From Lysinibacillus antri (lineage in GTDB: Bacteria; Bacillota; Bacilli; Bacillales_A; Planococcaceae): 64,000 nt of DNA. The first letter of the stretch is position 1. Every line of letters begins with the position of its first letter. The notes beneath the pieces are model-generated. The model saw only the letters and a program-made list of their open reading frames with translations. It ran no database searches and was not told the origin of the DNA. Shown here piece by piece: positions 53,164 through 62,191 of this stretch. Position numbers and translations under genes: made by a program. The DNA lies in NCBI RefSeq assembly GCF_003977595.1, contig NZ_RYYR01000015.1, positions 33,907 through 97,906 of the forward strand. Reading direction: 5' to 3'.

Positions 53164-53205
53164 AAAAAGCATTCAAGGATCGTTACTTCCTTGAATGCTT
53201 TTTAT
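53164..53205. terminator. Terminator after ywbE
   Basis: 16-bp stem AAAAAGCATTCAAGGA/TCCTTGAATGCTTTTT, T-rich on both sides; serves both convergent units. Confidence 0.92.
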
Positions 53206-53209
53206 TCTC

Positions 53210-53383
53210 TTATGACTTTTTAGCTTGTCTACTTAAACCAAATACAGCGGAACAGAACATAAATATACTTGTACATAAAAACATAGTAATGCCATTCCAT
53301 TCATCATTAAGCAACGTAATATTTGTAAGTATGATGAGTTGCATCAAACAAATTGAAACATATAAAACTAGGTTATATTTCAT
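53210..53383 (-). CDS. 57-residue two-helix membrane protein
   Basis: Starts MKYNLVLYVSICLMQLIILT, with a second hydrophobic helix (ITMFLCTSIFMFCSAVFGL) and a basic tail (SRQAKKS). A strong GGGGAGGG precedes the ATG at 53383, which lies 18 bases after the LysR stop, so it is probably co-transcribed. No known family recognised. Confidence 0.6.
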   Translation of the reverse strand: MKYNLVLYVSICLMQLIILTNITLLNDEWNGITMFLCTSIFMFCSAVFGLSRQAKKS

Positions 53384-53401
53384 TCTATCCCTCCCCTTCA
53401 A

Positions 53402-54274
53402 CTATATATTTTCAATTGATACTTGCTTATTACTTTCAATCGTTTCAATGAATTTCTCCATAGTAGATGTTAAGTACGTATCGGTTCTTTTAATAAATAC
53501 CGTTTTTATCTTACTATATTTATCTGGTAATGTATGACATTGGATGAGGTCGCTTTGTACCATATGAGTAACGGATGATTTTGGAACAAAGGACACCCCA
53601 AGACCCATCGCAACACTCCGTAGAATTGTTTCTAACGTACCGAATTCCATAACCTTTTGCGGTTTTACGTTTTCGTCTTTATACCACGTTTCAAGGCGAG
53701 CTCTGTAGCCACACCCTTCACTGAAACATAAAAATGGTTCGTTTTTCAGCTCTTCTAATGTGTAATGACGCATATCAGAAATTACCACAAGCTCTTCATG
53801 GAACACTTCATATGATACAAGATCTGGATGAAAGTCTGCTTCCGTAACGAAAGCTCCATCTAACTTATGATTTAGCACATCTTCTTCTAATAATTCCGTA
53901 ACGCCCGTAAACAAGGACAAATCAACTTTTTTATATTTCTTTATGTAGGAAGAGAGGATTTTCGGTAAATGATAAACTGTTTCTACAGTTCCAATTTCTA
54001 ATTTTCCAGAGGGTTCATTATTACTTTGGACAGCTTTTTTCATCTCATCTGTTAACATTAATATTTTTTTACTATAGGATAATAGTTTTTTTCCTTCAGG
54101 TGTCAAACTCATACCACGACGGTGTCTATTAAACAAAGGCGTGTTCAGTTCTGTTTCTAACTTCTGAATTCTCGAAGTAATATTCGATTGTACATAACTA
54201 AACTGTTTGGCTACTTCTGTGATGGTTCCTTTTTCCGCTACCATTTGAAATATTTCCAAGTCTTTAAATTCCAC
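53402..54274 (-). CDS. LysR family transcriptional regulator
   Basis: 290 residues: N-terminal winged HTH (FQMVAEKGTITEVAKQFSYVQSNITSRIQKLETELNTPLFNR) and a C-terminal periplasmic-binding-protein-like effector domain (about 90-290; KLEIGTVETVYHLPKIL..., EELVVISD). It is divergent from the EamA transporter gene, the usual layout for a LysR regulator and its target; the inducer is unknown. The 140-bp gap should hold its binding site. Confidence 0.92.
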   Translation of the reverse strand: MEFKDLEIFQMVAEKGTITEVAKQFSYVQSNITSRIQKLETELNTPLFNRHRRGMSLTPEGKKLLSYSKKILMLTDEMKKAVQSNNEPSGKLEIGTVETVYHLPKILSSYIKKYKKVDLSLFTGVTELLEEDVLNHKLDGAFVTEADFHPDLVSYEVFHEELVVISDMRHYTLEELKNEPFLCFSEGCGYRARLETWYKDENVKPQKVMEFGTLETILRSVAMGLGVSFVPKSSVTHMVQSDLIQCHTLPDKYSKIKTVFIKRTDTYLTSTMEKFIETIESNKQVSIENI

Positions 54275-54416
54275 TTTTTCTCAGTCCCTTACTATTTTCT
54301 CTCTATTTCTATGATATCAATAAAAATGATGGTATTCATTCCTTTTATTCATTTTACGAGATATCGAAACAGATATAAGATAAATAAGACAATTTTGTGA
54401 AAGAGGTAGAAATTCA

Positions 54417-55385
54417 TTGAAAAATAATGTATTACTCGGAGCTGTTTTATGTTTTATTGCGGCTGTGTCATGGGGAGCAATGTTTCCTGTAGCACATGAC
54501 GCTTTTAAACATATTGATCCTTTCTATTTTACAGTCATTCGATATGGATCGGTTTCGATTATTTTAGTAGCGATATTATTTTGGAAAGAAGGAAAGCAAT
54601 CCTTTAAATTTGAAGGAAAAGGTCTTCAATTGTGGTTTTTCGGTACAATGGCGTTTACCATTTATAATCTATTTATCTTCTGGGGAGAGGACTTATTAGG
54701 TCACTCAGGCGTCATGGTGGCTTCGATTATGGAATCCCTTATGCCGATGATTTCGATTGTTATTGCATGGATCATTTTCAAAAATCGCCCGCATTTATTT
54801 ACATTAATCTGTGTATTGGTTTCCTTTATCGGTGCAATGTTAGTTATTACAAAAGGCGATATTCAAGGATTCCTTGGTGCAACGAATAATTTTATTCCTT
54901 CTATACTTATCTTCATTGCCGTAATTGGATGGGTGATCTATACGATGGGTGGTAGTGAATTTAGCAACTGGTCGGCTTTACGATACTCAACGTTAAGCTG
55001 TTTACTTGGAACGATCACAGCGGTTGTGATTACTGGAGGAACAACACTCTTTGGATATACATCCATTCCATCAGTTAATGACATAACAGCCGTAAGTCCG
55101 CATTTATTGTTTATGATTATTTTCCCTGGCGTTATTGCATTACTTGGTTGGAATATTGGTGTAAGCATCTTATCACCATTAAATGGATTGTTGTTCATTA
55201 ACTTTGTGCCCGTTACAACTCTATTAATTTCTATTTTCCAAGGCAATCCTGTAACAACCTTTGATATTATTGGGACGATCTTTATTATCCTATCATTAGT
55301 ATCAAATAATATATTCATTCGAATGGCGCAGAAGAAAGAAGCGTCTCACCATGTTCAAACGAAATTAAGAGAGCGTATATCTTAA
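54417..55385 (+). CDS. EamA/DMT family transporter
   Basis: 322 residues, ten transmembrane helices in two EamA repeats (first about 8-140, second about 160-305), with the typical VSWGAMFPVAHDAFKHIDPFYFTVIRYGS opening. The start is TTG, following AAAGAGGTAG. Probably exports an amino acid or other metabolite; likely controlled by the divergent LysR gene. Confidence 0.9.
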   Translation: MKNNVLLGAVLCFIAAVSWGAMFPVAHDAFKHIDPFYFTVIRYGSVSIILVAILFWKEGKQSFKFEGKGLQLWFFGTMAFTIYNLFIFWGEDLLGHSGVMVASIMESLMPMISIVIAWIIFKNRPHLFTLICVLVSFIGAMLVITKGDIQGFLGATNNFIPSILIFIAVIGWVIYTMGGSEFSNWSALRYSTLSCLLGTITAVVITGGTTLFGYTSIPSVNDITAVSPHLLFMIIFPGVIALLGWNIGVSILSPLNGLLFINFVPVTTLLISIFQGNPVTTFDIIGTIFIILSLVSNNIFIRMAQKKEASHHVQTKLRERIS

Positions 55386-55390
55386 CGCAT

Positions 55391-55422
55391 AACAGTCTAT
55401 TTCTATGGATGAAATCGACTGT
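55391..55422 (+). terminator. Terminator after the EamA gene
   Basis: AACAGTC...ATTTC paired with GAAAT...GACTGTT, followed by TTATTTCTTT. Confidence 0.65.
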
Positions 55423-55457
55423 TTATTTCTTTCAGCTTAAAATAAAGTTATATTAAA

Positions 55458-55697
55458 TTAATTTTTCCCGATTACGATTCGCCAAAGATCAGGTCCTTGT
55501 TCGCGATATTCCCACGTAAATTGACCCTCTCTTTCTATAAGAAACATATAATACAATGGTTTAGGATCATGGTTATTTGTTAATTCCATAAATTCGCCAC
55601 TGTTTAGCTCATCAAAAGCTTTCATTATACTACGATGACGTATTTTCGGTTCGATGTCTGGTGCATGTAGTGTTTGCTTCATTTGAACGTCATTCAT
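55458..55697 (-). CDS. DUF2249 domain protein
   Basis: 79 residues. The sequence LHAPDIEPKIRHRSIMKAFDELNSGEFMELTNNHDPKPLYYMF...FTWEYREQGPDLWRIVIGK is the DUF2249 fold (SirA-like small alpha/beta). Family members are often near denitrification or respiratory genes and may bind small ligands or assist redox enzymes. TTGGAGG precedes the ATG at 55697. It is divergent from the Crp/Fnr regulator gene. Confidence 0.85.
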   Translation of the reverse strand: MNDVQMKQTLHAPDIEPKIRHRSIMKAFDELNSGEFMELTNNHDPKPLYYMFLIEREGQFTWEYREQGPDLWRIVIGKN

Positions 55698-55862
55698 TTT
55701 AATTTCCTCCAACTTTTTATATGTAGGGTTTATTATTTTTTTACTACACAAAATAAATGTTACATCCGTTTATAATTAAAATTCCTATTTTTAACTGGAA
55801 CTATTCCTGTTTATGATAAAGTAGTATATAGAATATTAGTTTAATGCAGAAAGGATGATTTC

Positions 55863-56558
55863 GTGAATCAGGAATCCATTCAACAACTTCTTCAACGTTT
55901 TCCATTGTTTAAAGACTTAACGGATCAAGAAATACAACCGATTGTTCATATAGCAAAGCATCATACTTACCGCCTTGGGACACATATTTTTATGCAAGGC
56001 GACCCTTTAACAAATGTATATTTTATTCATCATGGCGCCATCAAAATTTACCGTACTGACACACAAGGGAAAGAACAAATTGTTAACATTCTTAAAGATG
56101 GCCAAATGTTTCCCCATCAAGGATTCTTTCGAAAAGGGAATTATCCTGCACATGCTCAAGTGATGGAAGAGGCTGAATTAATTTATATTCCAATTCGTTC
56201 ATTTGAAGATTTTTTAGTGAAGCACCCGCAAGTTTGTATTAAAATCTTCCGTATTTTAGGTGATAAAATTGTTGATCTTCAAAATCGATTAGAAGAACAA
56301 ATTTTACACAATACGTACGAGCAAATTATTCTTCTATTAATCCGTTTGGCGAAAAATCATGGTGAGCAATTAGATGATGAACAATATTGTATTAAAACTC
56401 AATTTACCAACCGTGACTTAGCCAACATGATTGGCTCTAGCCGAGAAACGGTCAGCCGCACATTAACGTATTTAAAAAAGAAAGCACTTATCAATACGGA
56501 CGAAAGCGGTAATTTTATTTTAAACATTGAGCAATTGAAAGAAGAAATATTTAACTAA
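55863..56558 (+). CDS. Crp/Fnr family regulator without iron-sulfur cysteines
   Basis: 231 residues: cNMP-binding-like beta roll (about 10-125), dimer helix (VKHPQVCIKIFRILGDKIVDLQNRLEEQI) and HTH (TNRDLANMIGSSRETVSRTLTYLKKKALI). The recognition helix has R-E-T-V-S-R, compatible with a TGTGA half-site. Only two cysteines are present and neither lies in a cluster, so it is not an Fe-S Fnr; it may bind another ligand. The start is GTG after AAAGGATG. A TGTGA-N6-TCACT site upstream of the cba oxidase operon is a candidate target. Confidence 0.9.
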   Translation: MNQESIQQLLQRFPLFKDLTDQEIQPIVHIAKHHTYRLGTHIFMQGDPLTNVYFIHHGAIKIYRTDTQGKEQIVNILKDGQMFPHQGFFRKGNYPAHAQVMEEAELIYIPIRSFEDFLVKHPQVCIKIFRILGDKIVDLQNRLEEQILHNTYEQIILLLIRLAKNHGEQLDDEQYCIKTQFTNRDLANMIGSSRETVSRTLTYLKKKALINTDESGNFILNIEQLKEEIFN

Positions 56559-57112
56559 ACATATTTCGATTCATCAATAAATATAGTCGATAAGAAATAG
56601 ATCACAATGCTTGCCGCTAATAATAAGAATCCCCATCCAAGAGCCTTTTGTTCAATGAGTAAATAGTTATTACAAAGTTGTGTTGGTGAAGCAATATAGA
56701 GCCATGCCATTAATCCGAAAAGCATGCTTAATAGTACGTAAATGATGTTTTTGCTTACACCAGTTAACTTTGACCAACTATCTCGTAATGGAATACCTGC
56801 TAAAAAAGGTAAACTAATAAACTTAAATACTTCAACAATAGGTTCAGTTAATGCCTCATCCATTGTTCTTGGCATTAACCAGTAAATGACGATGATCATA
56901 AATAGGGTAATCCCCGGTACCCCATTTTTATTCCAAGTCCCAAAAAATTGTGGAAAATGTTTTTGAAAGAAGGGCGCCAAAAGCATACCTACAATCAATA
57001 AAAGCGGCATTTGCATGTGCATATGAATGGCCATGACTGATTCTAGAAATGTAATGACAGGTGGGAGCATTAAAAAGATATATAAAACGAGACCATATTT
57101 TGCTTGTTTCAT
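56555..57112 (-). CDS. Membrane protein in the ba3 oxidase cluster, unknown
   Basis: 185 residues with five transmembrane helices. An HMHMQMP motif sits in the first loop (VMAIHMHMQMPLLLIVGMLL), a possible copper or haem contact, and the sequence ends in IVIYFLSTIFIDESKYV. It starts two bases after the SCO gene stop, so it is in that operon and may help assemble the oxidase; I do not recognise a named family. Its 3' end overlaps the convergent Crp/Fnr gene by four bases. Confidence 0.75.
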   Translation of the reverse strand: MKQAKYGLVLYIFLMLPPVITFLESVMAIHMHMQMPLLLIVGMLLAPFFQKHFPQFFGTWNKNGVPGITLFMIIVIYWLMPRTMDEALTEPIVEVFKFISLPFLAGIPLRDSWSKLTGVSKNIIYVLLSMLFGLMAWLYIASPTQLCNNYLLIEQKALGWGFLLLAASIVIYFLSTIFIDESKYV

Positions 57113-57114
57113 AG

Positions 57115-57747
57115 TTATTTGCTCCCTTCCCTTTCAAGAATTGTCGTTACACTTTTTGCCGCTTCTTCAATCTCCTGATAATCCATGACTTCAATTAATA
57201 TGCCATTTGGATCAACTAAATAAAAAGCTGAGTTATGTTGGAAATTGCCATTTTCATCGGGAATGACAATCACGCCAAATTCATTTAATAAATTATCGAG
57301 CTCCGTTTGATCTGGAATTCTTGCCATTCGCCAAGTTTCTCCGTCACTTTGGAAATAGGTTCTATATTTGTTCAATACTTTCGGGTCATCATTTGTTGGA
57401 TCAAAACTGATACTCAAGAAGACAATTTCTTCCCCTATATACTTTTGTGGAATGCGCTTATACACTTCTGCTTGATTTAATTCTAATTGCGGGCAAACAT
57501 CTGAACACCCAGTATAAATGAATGTAATAAAGACATATTTCCCTTTAAATTCGGAAAATGGATATGTCCTTTCTTTACTATCCTCTAGCGTCACTTCAGG
57601 GAAAACGGGATGTTCCTTCATCAATTTATTCACTCTTGCCGTTTCCATCGTATACGCACTAAAACCATCAGTACCGACAAAGAGTAAAACAAATCCGAAC
57701 ATAAGAACAATACCGATAGCGATTGTATTTTTTCTATTAGCGAACAT
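57115..57747 (-). CDS. SCO1/SenC family copper chaperone
   Basis: 210 residues: N-terminal membrane anchor (TIAIGIVLMFGFVLLFVGT), then a thioredoxin-like fold with the copper-binding CSDVCP motif and the distal His in FQHNSAFYLVDPNG. SCO proteins deliver copper to, or reduce, the CuA site of cytochrome oxidase subunit II, which matches the adjacent cbaB. The ATG at 57747 is preferred over an upstream GTG at 57756. Confidence 0.92.
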   Translation of the reverse strand: MFANRKNTIAIGIVLMFGFVLLFVGTDGFSAYTMETARVNKLMKEHPVFPEVTLEDSKERTYPFSEFKGKYVFITFIYTGCSDVCPQLELNQAEVYKRIPQKYIGEEIVFLSISFDPTNDDPKVLNKYRTYFQSDGETWRMARIPDQTELDNLLNEFGVIVIPDENGNFQHNSAFYLVDPNGILIEVMDYQEIEEAAKSVTTILEREGSK

Positions 57748-57797
57748 TACAATCACGTCCTAATAAGTTATTAATCTAAAAAGCATCTTCCGTTTTC

Positions 57798-57918
57798 TTT
57801 CTGTCTAGCTCCGAACGCCAGCTCCTCGCGCACTTCGATTCCTTCCTGCACGTGCAAGCACGTTTGTCAGGAATCTCCAGTGCGTATCGGAGCTAAGCGG
57901 GCGTTCTCCGCTTTTCTT
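57798..57918 (-). repeat. Stop-codon-abutting structured repeat, copy 2
   Basis: About 120 bp starting directly after the cbaA stop on the minus strand (AAGAAAAGCGGAGAACGCCC) and ending near CTAGACAGAAA. The hairpin around GCACGTGCAAGCACG corresponds to that in copy 1 (14119-14238). Complementary changes in the stems suggest structure is conserved. Confidence 0.75.
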
Positions 57919-57919
57919 G

Positions 57920-59614
57920 TTACCACGTTCTAAACGGTGGTGATCCTGGTGGTGCGTTGAAGATCATGTCAACTAAAGGAATGACATACGCCATTGCCAC
58001 CACTGCTAGCATTAATACGATAATCATTGTCCAACGCTCCGTCCATTTTGGTGTTGGAAGTGCGTCTTCTTCAGGTTCTGCAATCGGGAATTCCGTTTCG
58101 CCTTTTGGTGCTAAGAACATTAGGTTGAATACGATGTAGAACATTAGGATACAACCGATAATTAACAGCGTACCACCAATTGCTAGTAAGAATAAATATG
58201 GATCCCAGCCAAGAGCCGTTGCGTTATCTCCATATGTTGTATAGGAAGTTCTTCTTGGAGAACCTTGTAGCCCTACCCAGTGCATTGCACCTGACATTAA
58301 CGTCATCCCTAATGTCCAAATAATTGTTTGAGCAACACCTATTTTGTTCATCGCTGGCGTTAGAACACGTTTTGTTAAATGTGGTACTAACCAATACACC
58401 GCGCCACAGAATGACATAACTACTGATACACCCAATGTTAAATGGAAGTGACCTACGATATACATCGTGTTATGAACTACTTGATTCAATTGGAAGTTTG
58501 TTTGAGCAATACCACCTGCACCTGCTGGAATGAAGGAAATCATGGCAATCATTGGTGCAAGGAAACGTACATCTCCCCAAGGTAATACTTTAAACCAGCC
58601 GAGTAGACCTTTTGCTCCTTTTTTTCTTCCTGCTCTTTCAAATACGGCAAACATAGCAAATGCTGTCATCATTGAAGGGAATCCAATGGCTAAACTCATA
58701 AATACATGCATGAATTTAATCTGTGGCGTAATCCCTGGATCAATAATTTGATGATGGAAACCACCTGTAATATTTAAGATGACTAAAAGAATTACTACTA
58801 ATCTCGCTAATGAATCACTAAATAATTTCCCGCCAATTAATTTTGGTATCGCAATATACCAAGTAGATACCGCTGTTAAATACCAAATGTTTACGAGCGT
58901 ATGACCAAAGCTCCAAAATAGCGTACGTGTCAGAATCACGTTAATTGTATCTGTCCAACCAAAAGCCCATGGAAGAATGTATAATACTTCAGCAGTTACA
59001 CCAAAGCTACCAAAGAATAATAGGACGAACACGCCTGTTGCAAAATACGCTAGTAGTGGTAGATGCTCCCCACGATGATTTTTTCTCCAATGTGCTACAT
59101 TAATAAATGCGCCAAATGCCGTTACCCAAATACCAATTACAAGAAATACTAAGCCTACATAAAACCAAGGTGATGCTTGCATAGGTGGGTAGAACGTGTA
59201 CATAACCGATGCATTTCCACGAATAATCGTTGTTGCTACAAACACAACACCAATCACCATTAACCCTAATGCAACCCAGCCCATTTTTCGAACTTTCGGT
59301 AGAAGTCCTCCGAGTGTATGGGATAGTGCTGCATAAAAATAACCAATCGTAAATGTTGTGCTGAATACGAGAACTAATAAAACTCCATGCGCTGTAAGTA
59401 CCTGATAGTAATTTAACCATGCTGGTAATTCTAAAAGCCCCGCGCGGTTAAGGCCTTGCAGTAACCCTAATATTCCTCCAAGTAAAAATGCGATAAATGC
59501 AATTCCTATAAACACTAATGAAAGTCTAGCATCCAATGAATTAACGCCAAGTAGTTTCGTTACTTTATCTTTTACAGACGCTTTTTGCATTACGCCTTCT
59601 GTGATCGTCGCCAT
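57920..59614 (-). CDS. cbaA: ba3-type cytochrome c oxidase subunit I
   Basis: Catalytic subunit of a B-type haem-copper oxidase; reduces oxygen with haem b, haem a3 and CuB. 564 residues and about thirteen transmembrane helices. Likely haem and CuB histidines are in LTAHGVLLVLVFSTTF (helix 2), SFGHTLVNIWYLTAVSTWYI, TGGFHHQIIDPGI and VGHFHLTLGVSVVMSF. The B-family features (subunit II of short type, presence of a IIa peptide) agree. AGAGGAGGG precedes the ATG; it lies 13 bases after cbaB. Confidence 0.93.
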   Translation of the reverse strand: MATITEGVMQKASVKDKVTKLLGVNSLDARLSLVFIGIAFIAFLLGGILGLLQGLNRAGLLELPAWLNYYQVLTAHGVLLVLVFSTTFTIGYFYAALSHTLGGLLPKVRKMGWVALGLMVIGVVFVATTIIRGNASVMYTFYPPMQASPWFYVGLVFLVIGIWVTAFGAFINVAHWRKNHRGEHLPLLAYFATGVFVLLFFGSFGVTAEVLYILPWAFGWTDTINVILTRTLFWSFGHTLVNIWYLTAVSTWYIAIPKLIGGKLFSDSLARLVVILLVILNITGGFHHQIIDPGITPQIKFMHVFMSLAIGFPSMMTAFAMFAVFERAGRKKGAKGLLGWFKVLPWGDVRFLAPMIAMISFIPAGAGGIAQTNFQLNQVVHNTMYIVGHFHLTLGVSVVMSFCGAVYWLVPHLTKRVLTPAMNKIGVAQTIIWTLGMTLMSGAMHWVGLQGSPRRTSYTTYGDNATALGWDPYLFLLAIGGTLLIIGCILMFYIVFNLMFLAPKGETEFPIAEPEEDALPTPKWTERWTMIIVLMLAVVAMAYVIPLVDMIFNAPPGSPPFRTW

Positions 59615-59627
59615 TCTTTTCCCTCCT

Positions 59628-60095
59628 CTATTTCACCGTAATTGTCGTTGCCATCGCTTGATGACCCGCACCGCAATATTCATTACATAAAACGAGGTAT
59701 TCTCCTGGTTCATCAAATGTTTGAGTGATTCTTTGTACATACCCCGGCACGATCATTGCATTTAAATTTGTACCTGCTACTTGAAAACCGTGTACAACGT
59801 CTTTTGAAGTCATAATAAACGTTACTTCTGCACCTTTTGGTAGTTCAATTTCATTTGGAGTGAACGAGAATACTTGAAGCGTCATCACCACTTCATACGT
59901 GTTATCTCCTGTTTTAAAAACTCCCGGATTATCAAAAGGAGCTGTTTCGTCTACCTTTTGTGGATCGATGTGTTCCGTGCCACTTGGTGGTTCCATGTCA
60001 AAAGCAAACGCTTGATATCCTGTAATGGCCATTGAAATAACGATAATTGCAACACCAAATATCAGCCATATTTCTTCCATGCGATGTATCTTCAT
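59628..60095 (-). CDS. cbaB: ba3-type cytochrome c oxidase subunit II (CuA)
   Basis: 155 residues: one N-terminal transmembrane helix (IWLIFGVAIIVISMAITGY) and an extracellular cupredoxin domain. CuA ligands are visible: His in DVVHGFQVAG, then CNEYCGAGHQAM with two Cys, Glu, His and Met. The short single-helix form is typical of ba3 oxidases (B family). AAGGAGGAG precedes the ATG; 12 bases separate it from cbaD. Confidence 0.95.
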   Translation of the reverse strand: MKIHRMEEIWLIFGVAIIVISMAITGYQAFAFDMEPPSGTEHIDPQKVDETAPFDNPGVFKTGDNTYEVVMTLQVFSFTPNEIELPKGAEVTFIMTSKDVVHGFQVAGTNLNAMIVPGYVQRITQTFDEPGEYLVLCNEYCGAGHQAMATTITVK

Positions 60096-60107
60096 CTTTA
60101 CTCCTCC

Positions 60108-60230
60108 TTAAACTCTATCCATATATAAAACTAGAAGTACGATAATAAACAGAATAATTGTTCCTCCAACAAACACGACGGTTGAAAATAATGTTCCTCT
60201 TAATGAGTTCTCCTCATTTGTCTTTTTCAT
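60108..60230 (-). CDS. cbaD: ba3-type oxidase subunit IIa (CbaD-like single-helix peptide)
   Basis: 40 residues: MKKTNEENSLRGTLFSTVVF, then a Gly-Gly and a hydrophobic stretch ending YMDRV. One transmembrane helix. GGAGG precedes the ATG. Position directly upstream of subunit II and the single-helix layout match the IIa peptide of Thermus and Bacillus ba3 oxidases. It is too short for routine gene calling. First gene of cbaD-cbaB-cbaA. Confidence 0.85.
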   Translation of the reverse strand: MKKTNEENSLRGTLFSTVVFVGGTIILFIIVLLVLYMDRV

Positions 60231-60264
60231 GGGGTATTCCTCCTTTAATTTACTGCTTACTTGT

Positions 60265-60307
60265 ATTCTAATTTGAAATGGACTTTGACATAGTGAGCAA
60301 AATCACA
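60265..60307 (-). promoter_or_regulatory. cba promoter with Crp/Fnr-type box
   Basis: On the minus strand TGTGA-TTTTGC-TCACT (60292-60307) matches the TGTGA-N6-TCACA consensus at 9 of 10 positions. A TAGAAT -10 is at 60265-60270 with a poor -35. The box centre is about 41.5 bases from the start predicted from this -10, the class II activator position. The left arm also takes part in a hairpin, CAAAATCAC/GTGATTTTG (60298-60324). Confidence 0.6.
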
Positions 60308-60482
60308 CCCTGTTGGTGATTTTGAACACGGGCGAGGAATAGAGCTAAATGCGATTGGAGTTTTCGCCATGTTACTAAACGCAAAAAATCCCAAAATCAA
60401 AAGATGATTTGGGAATGAAAAAACTTCTGTTGCTTGAAAAGAACTCATAAAATGGAACATGTCCAATTGTGAGGGGAATAAC

Positions 60483-61055
60483 ATGGTTTACATAAAAAAA
60501 GGCTCAGCCATCTTAATAGGAAGCATTTTTCTATCTATAGGCATCAATGCATTCTTAACACCTTATGAAGTATTAGATGGCGGAATTATTGGATTATCGC
60601 TTATTTCGTACTATCTATTTCAGCTAAAAATTGGCCTCATGATTATTGTATTAAGTATTCCTATTTTTATATTAGCTTGGTATAAATATAAAAATTATTT
60701 TTACAATAGCCTTCATGGATTGCTCATCTCGTCGATCGTAATCGACATTTTAAAGCCTTTACGCGATTTTATACGAATTGATCCCATACTAAGTTCTATT
60801 TTCGGCGGTATTTTTGTCGGTCTTGGTATTGGAATTATGTTACGCTTTGAAACTAGTACAGGAGGAACCGACCTACTAGCCCAATTTATTGCAGATAAAA
60901 TCAACATCAACGTCGGCGTCATTATTTTTATAATAGATGCTCACGTAATTGGCCTTGGGGGATTGTTAATTTCTAAAGAATCGCTAATACTTTCCGTTAC
61001 AACAATCATTTTTGGTGGGATTACAACAAGTTTCATCACAAGCTGGCATAGATAA
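60483..61055 (+). CDS. Short YitT/DUF161-type membrane protein
   Basis: 190 residues with five or six transmembrane helices. It has the YitT features ININAFLTPYEVLDGGIIGLSLI-like opening and IMLRFETSTGGTDLLAQFIADK. Usual YitT proteins (about 280 residues) add a cytoplasmic DUF2179 domain, absent here, so it is the membrane-only form. The start is ATG at 60483, after GAGGGG. Function unknown. Confidence 0.82.
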   Translation: MVYIKKGSAILIGSIFLSIGINAFLTPYEVLDGGIIGLSLISYYLFQLKIGLMIIVLSIPIFILAWYKYKNYFYNSLHGLLISSIVIDILKPLRDFIRIDPILSSIFGGIFVGLGIGIMLRFETSTGGTDLLAQFIADKININVGVIIFIIDAHVIGLGGLLISKESLILSVTTIIFGGITTSFITSWHR

Positions 61056-61071
61056 AGAACCAAATTAAAAA

Positions 61072-61094
61072 CAGCCGTCTAAACTTGGCGGCTG
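61072..61094. terminator. Hairpin between convergent genes
   Basis: CAGCCG/CGGCTG stem with A-rich left and T-rich right flank. Confidence 0.65.
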
Positions 61095-61103
61095 CTTGAA
61101 TTT

Positions 61104-61985
61104 TTATATTAATTTTTCCACACGATTCTTTTTCAAGAAGGCTAATTTTGTTTCGGATATGATAATAGCAATTAAAATTAAGATTGCTCCGATTACCATT
61201 CTAGTAGTTAATACTTCGCCTAACAACACGATTGAGAATACCATTCCCCAGAAAGACTCCGTTGATAGAATAATGGCAGCCTTTGTTTCGTTCGTAAATT
61301 TCTGTGCGATTGTTTGGAACAAGTAAGCAATCGTTGTTGAGAAAATCGCTAAGTAAAGAATAGAAGATACGGCTTCTGTTTCCATCGAAAAGTTAAACTC
61401 GCCTTTGAAAAGTACGACAATCCAAGCAAATACTGCAGCAAAAAACATTTGTACAATTGTTAAAGTAATTGGATCTTCATCTTTGACATATTTGGCTGTA
61501 TAGAAAATTTGATAAGCAAATGCCACTGCACAGGCTAGTGTAAGCAAATCTCCAATATTTACATCCGCAGATAGCTGTAAAGAAAGGAAACCGATTCCGA
61601 TAATCGCTAACACTGCGCCAAACAATTCAAATTTATCTATCTTCCTTTTGTAAGCAAGGAATGCGATAAACGGAACAATTACAACGTTCACTGCTGTTAA
61701 GAACGCATTTTTTGAAGGTGTTGTAAACTGTAGTCCGACCGTCTGCAATGCAAAAGCGACGTATAAAAAGAAGCCCAGTACAAATCCTTTTTTTATGATT
61801 TCACGGTTTAATGTTTTTAACTTTTTATTAAAAATAATGCTTAGTATAATAAAACCTACTAAAAAGCGACCCGCTAATATTTGATAGGGTGTATAATGTT
61901 CAAGTGAAATCGCACTCGCAACAAAACCACTTCCCCAAATAACCGCAGTAATACATAACATGATCTCTCCAATATATTTCCGCAT
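61104..61985 (-). CDS. EamA/DMT family transporter
   Basis: 293 residues, ten transmembrane helices in two EamA repeats. The opening AVIWGSGFVASAISLEHYTPYQILAGRFLVG is typical of the family, and the second repeat contains FTNETKAAIILSTESFWGMVFSIVLLGE. It probably exports an amino acid or similar metabolite. Distinct from the LysR-linked EamA gene at 54417. Single gene. Confidence 0.9.
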   Translation of the reverse strand: MRKYIGEIMLCITAVIWGSGFVASAISLEHYTPYQILAGRFLVGFIILSIIFNKKLKTLNREIIKKGFVLGFFLYVAFALQTVGLQFTTPSKNAFLTAVNVVIVPFIAFLAYKRKIDKFELFGAVLAIIGIGFLSLQLSADVNIGDLLTLACAVAFAYQIFYTAKYVKDEDPITLTIVQMFFAAVFAWIVVLFKGEFNFSMETEAVSSILYLAIFSTTIAYLFQTIAQKFTNETKAAIILSTESFWGMVFSIVLLGEVLTTRMVIGAILILIAIIISETKLAFLKKNRVEKLI

Positions 61986-62191
61986 AATGTGCCTCCAATT
62001 ATGTATTTAAACATTCTAATTTATAATTATACAACACGATAAATATATTGGTATATTTATTTCATTAAAGCTTTTTATATCAATTTTTTCATTACAAAAG
62101 CATTTAAACTTTTGTGATTGTTTCTATTAAAATTGTTATATTATTAAATAAGAAGTAATACTTGAGCTCAGTATAGAAAAGAGGTGCGCAT

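Noticed and set aside
55863..56558. Oxygen-sensing Fe-S Fnr
   Set aside because: Only two isolated cysteines are present, neither in an N- or C-terminal cluster, so an Fe-S Fnr assignment is not supported.
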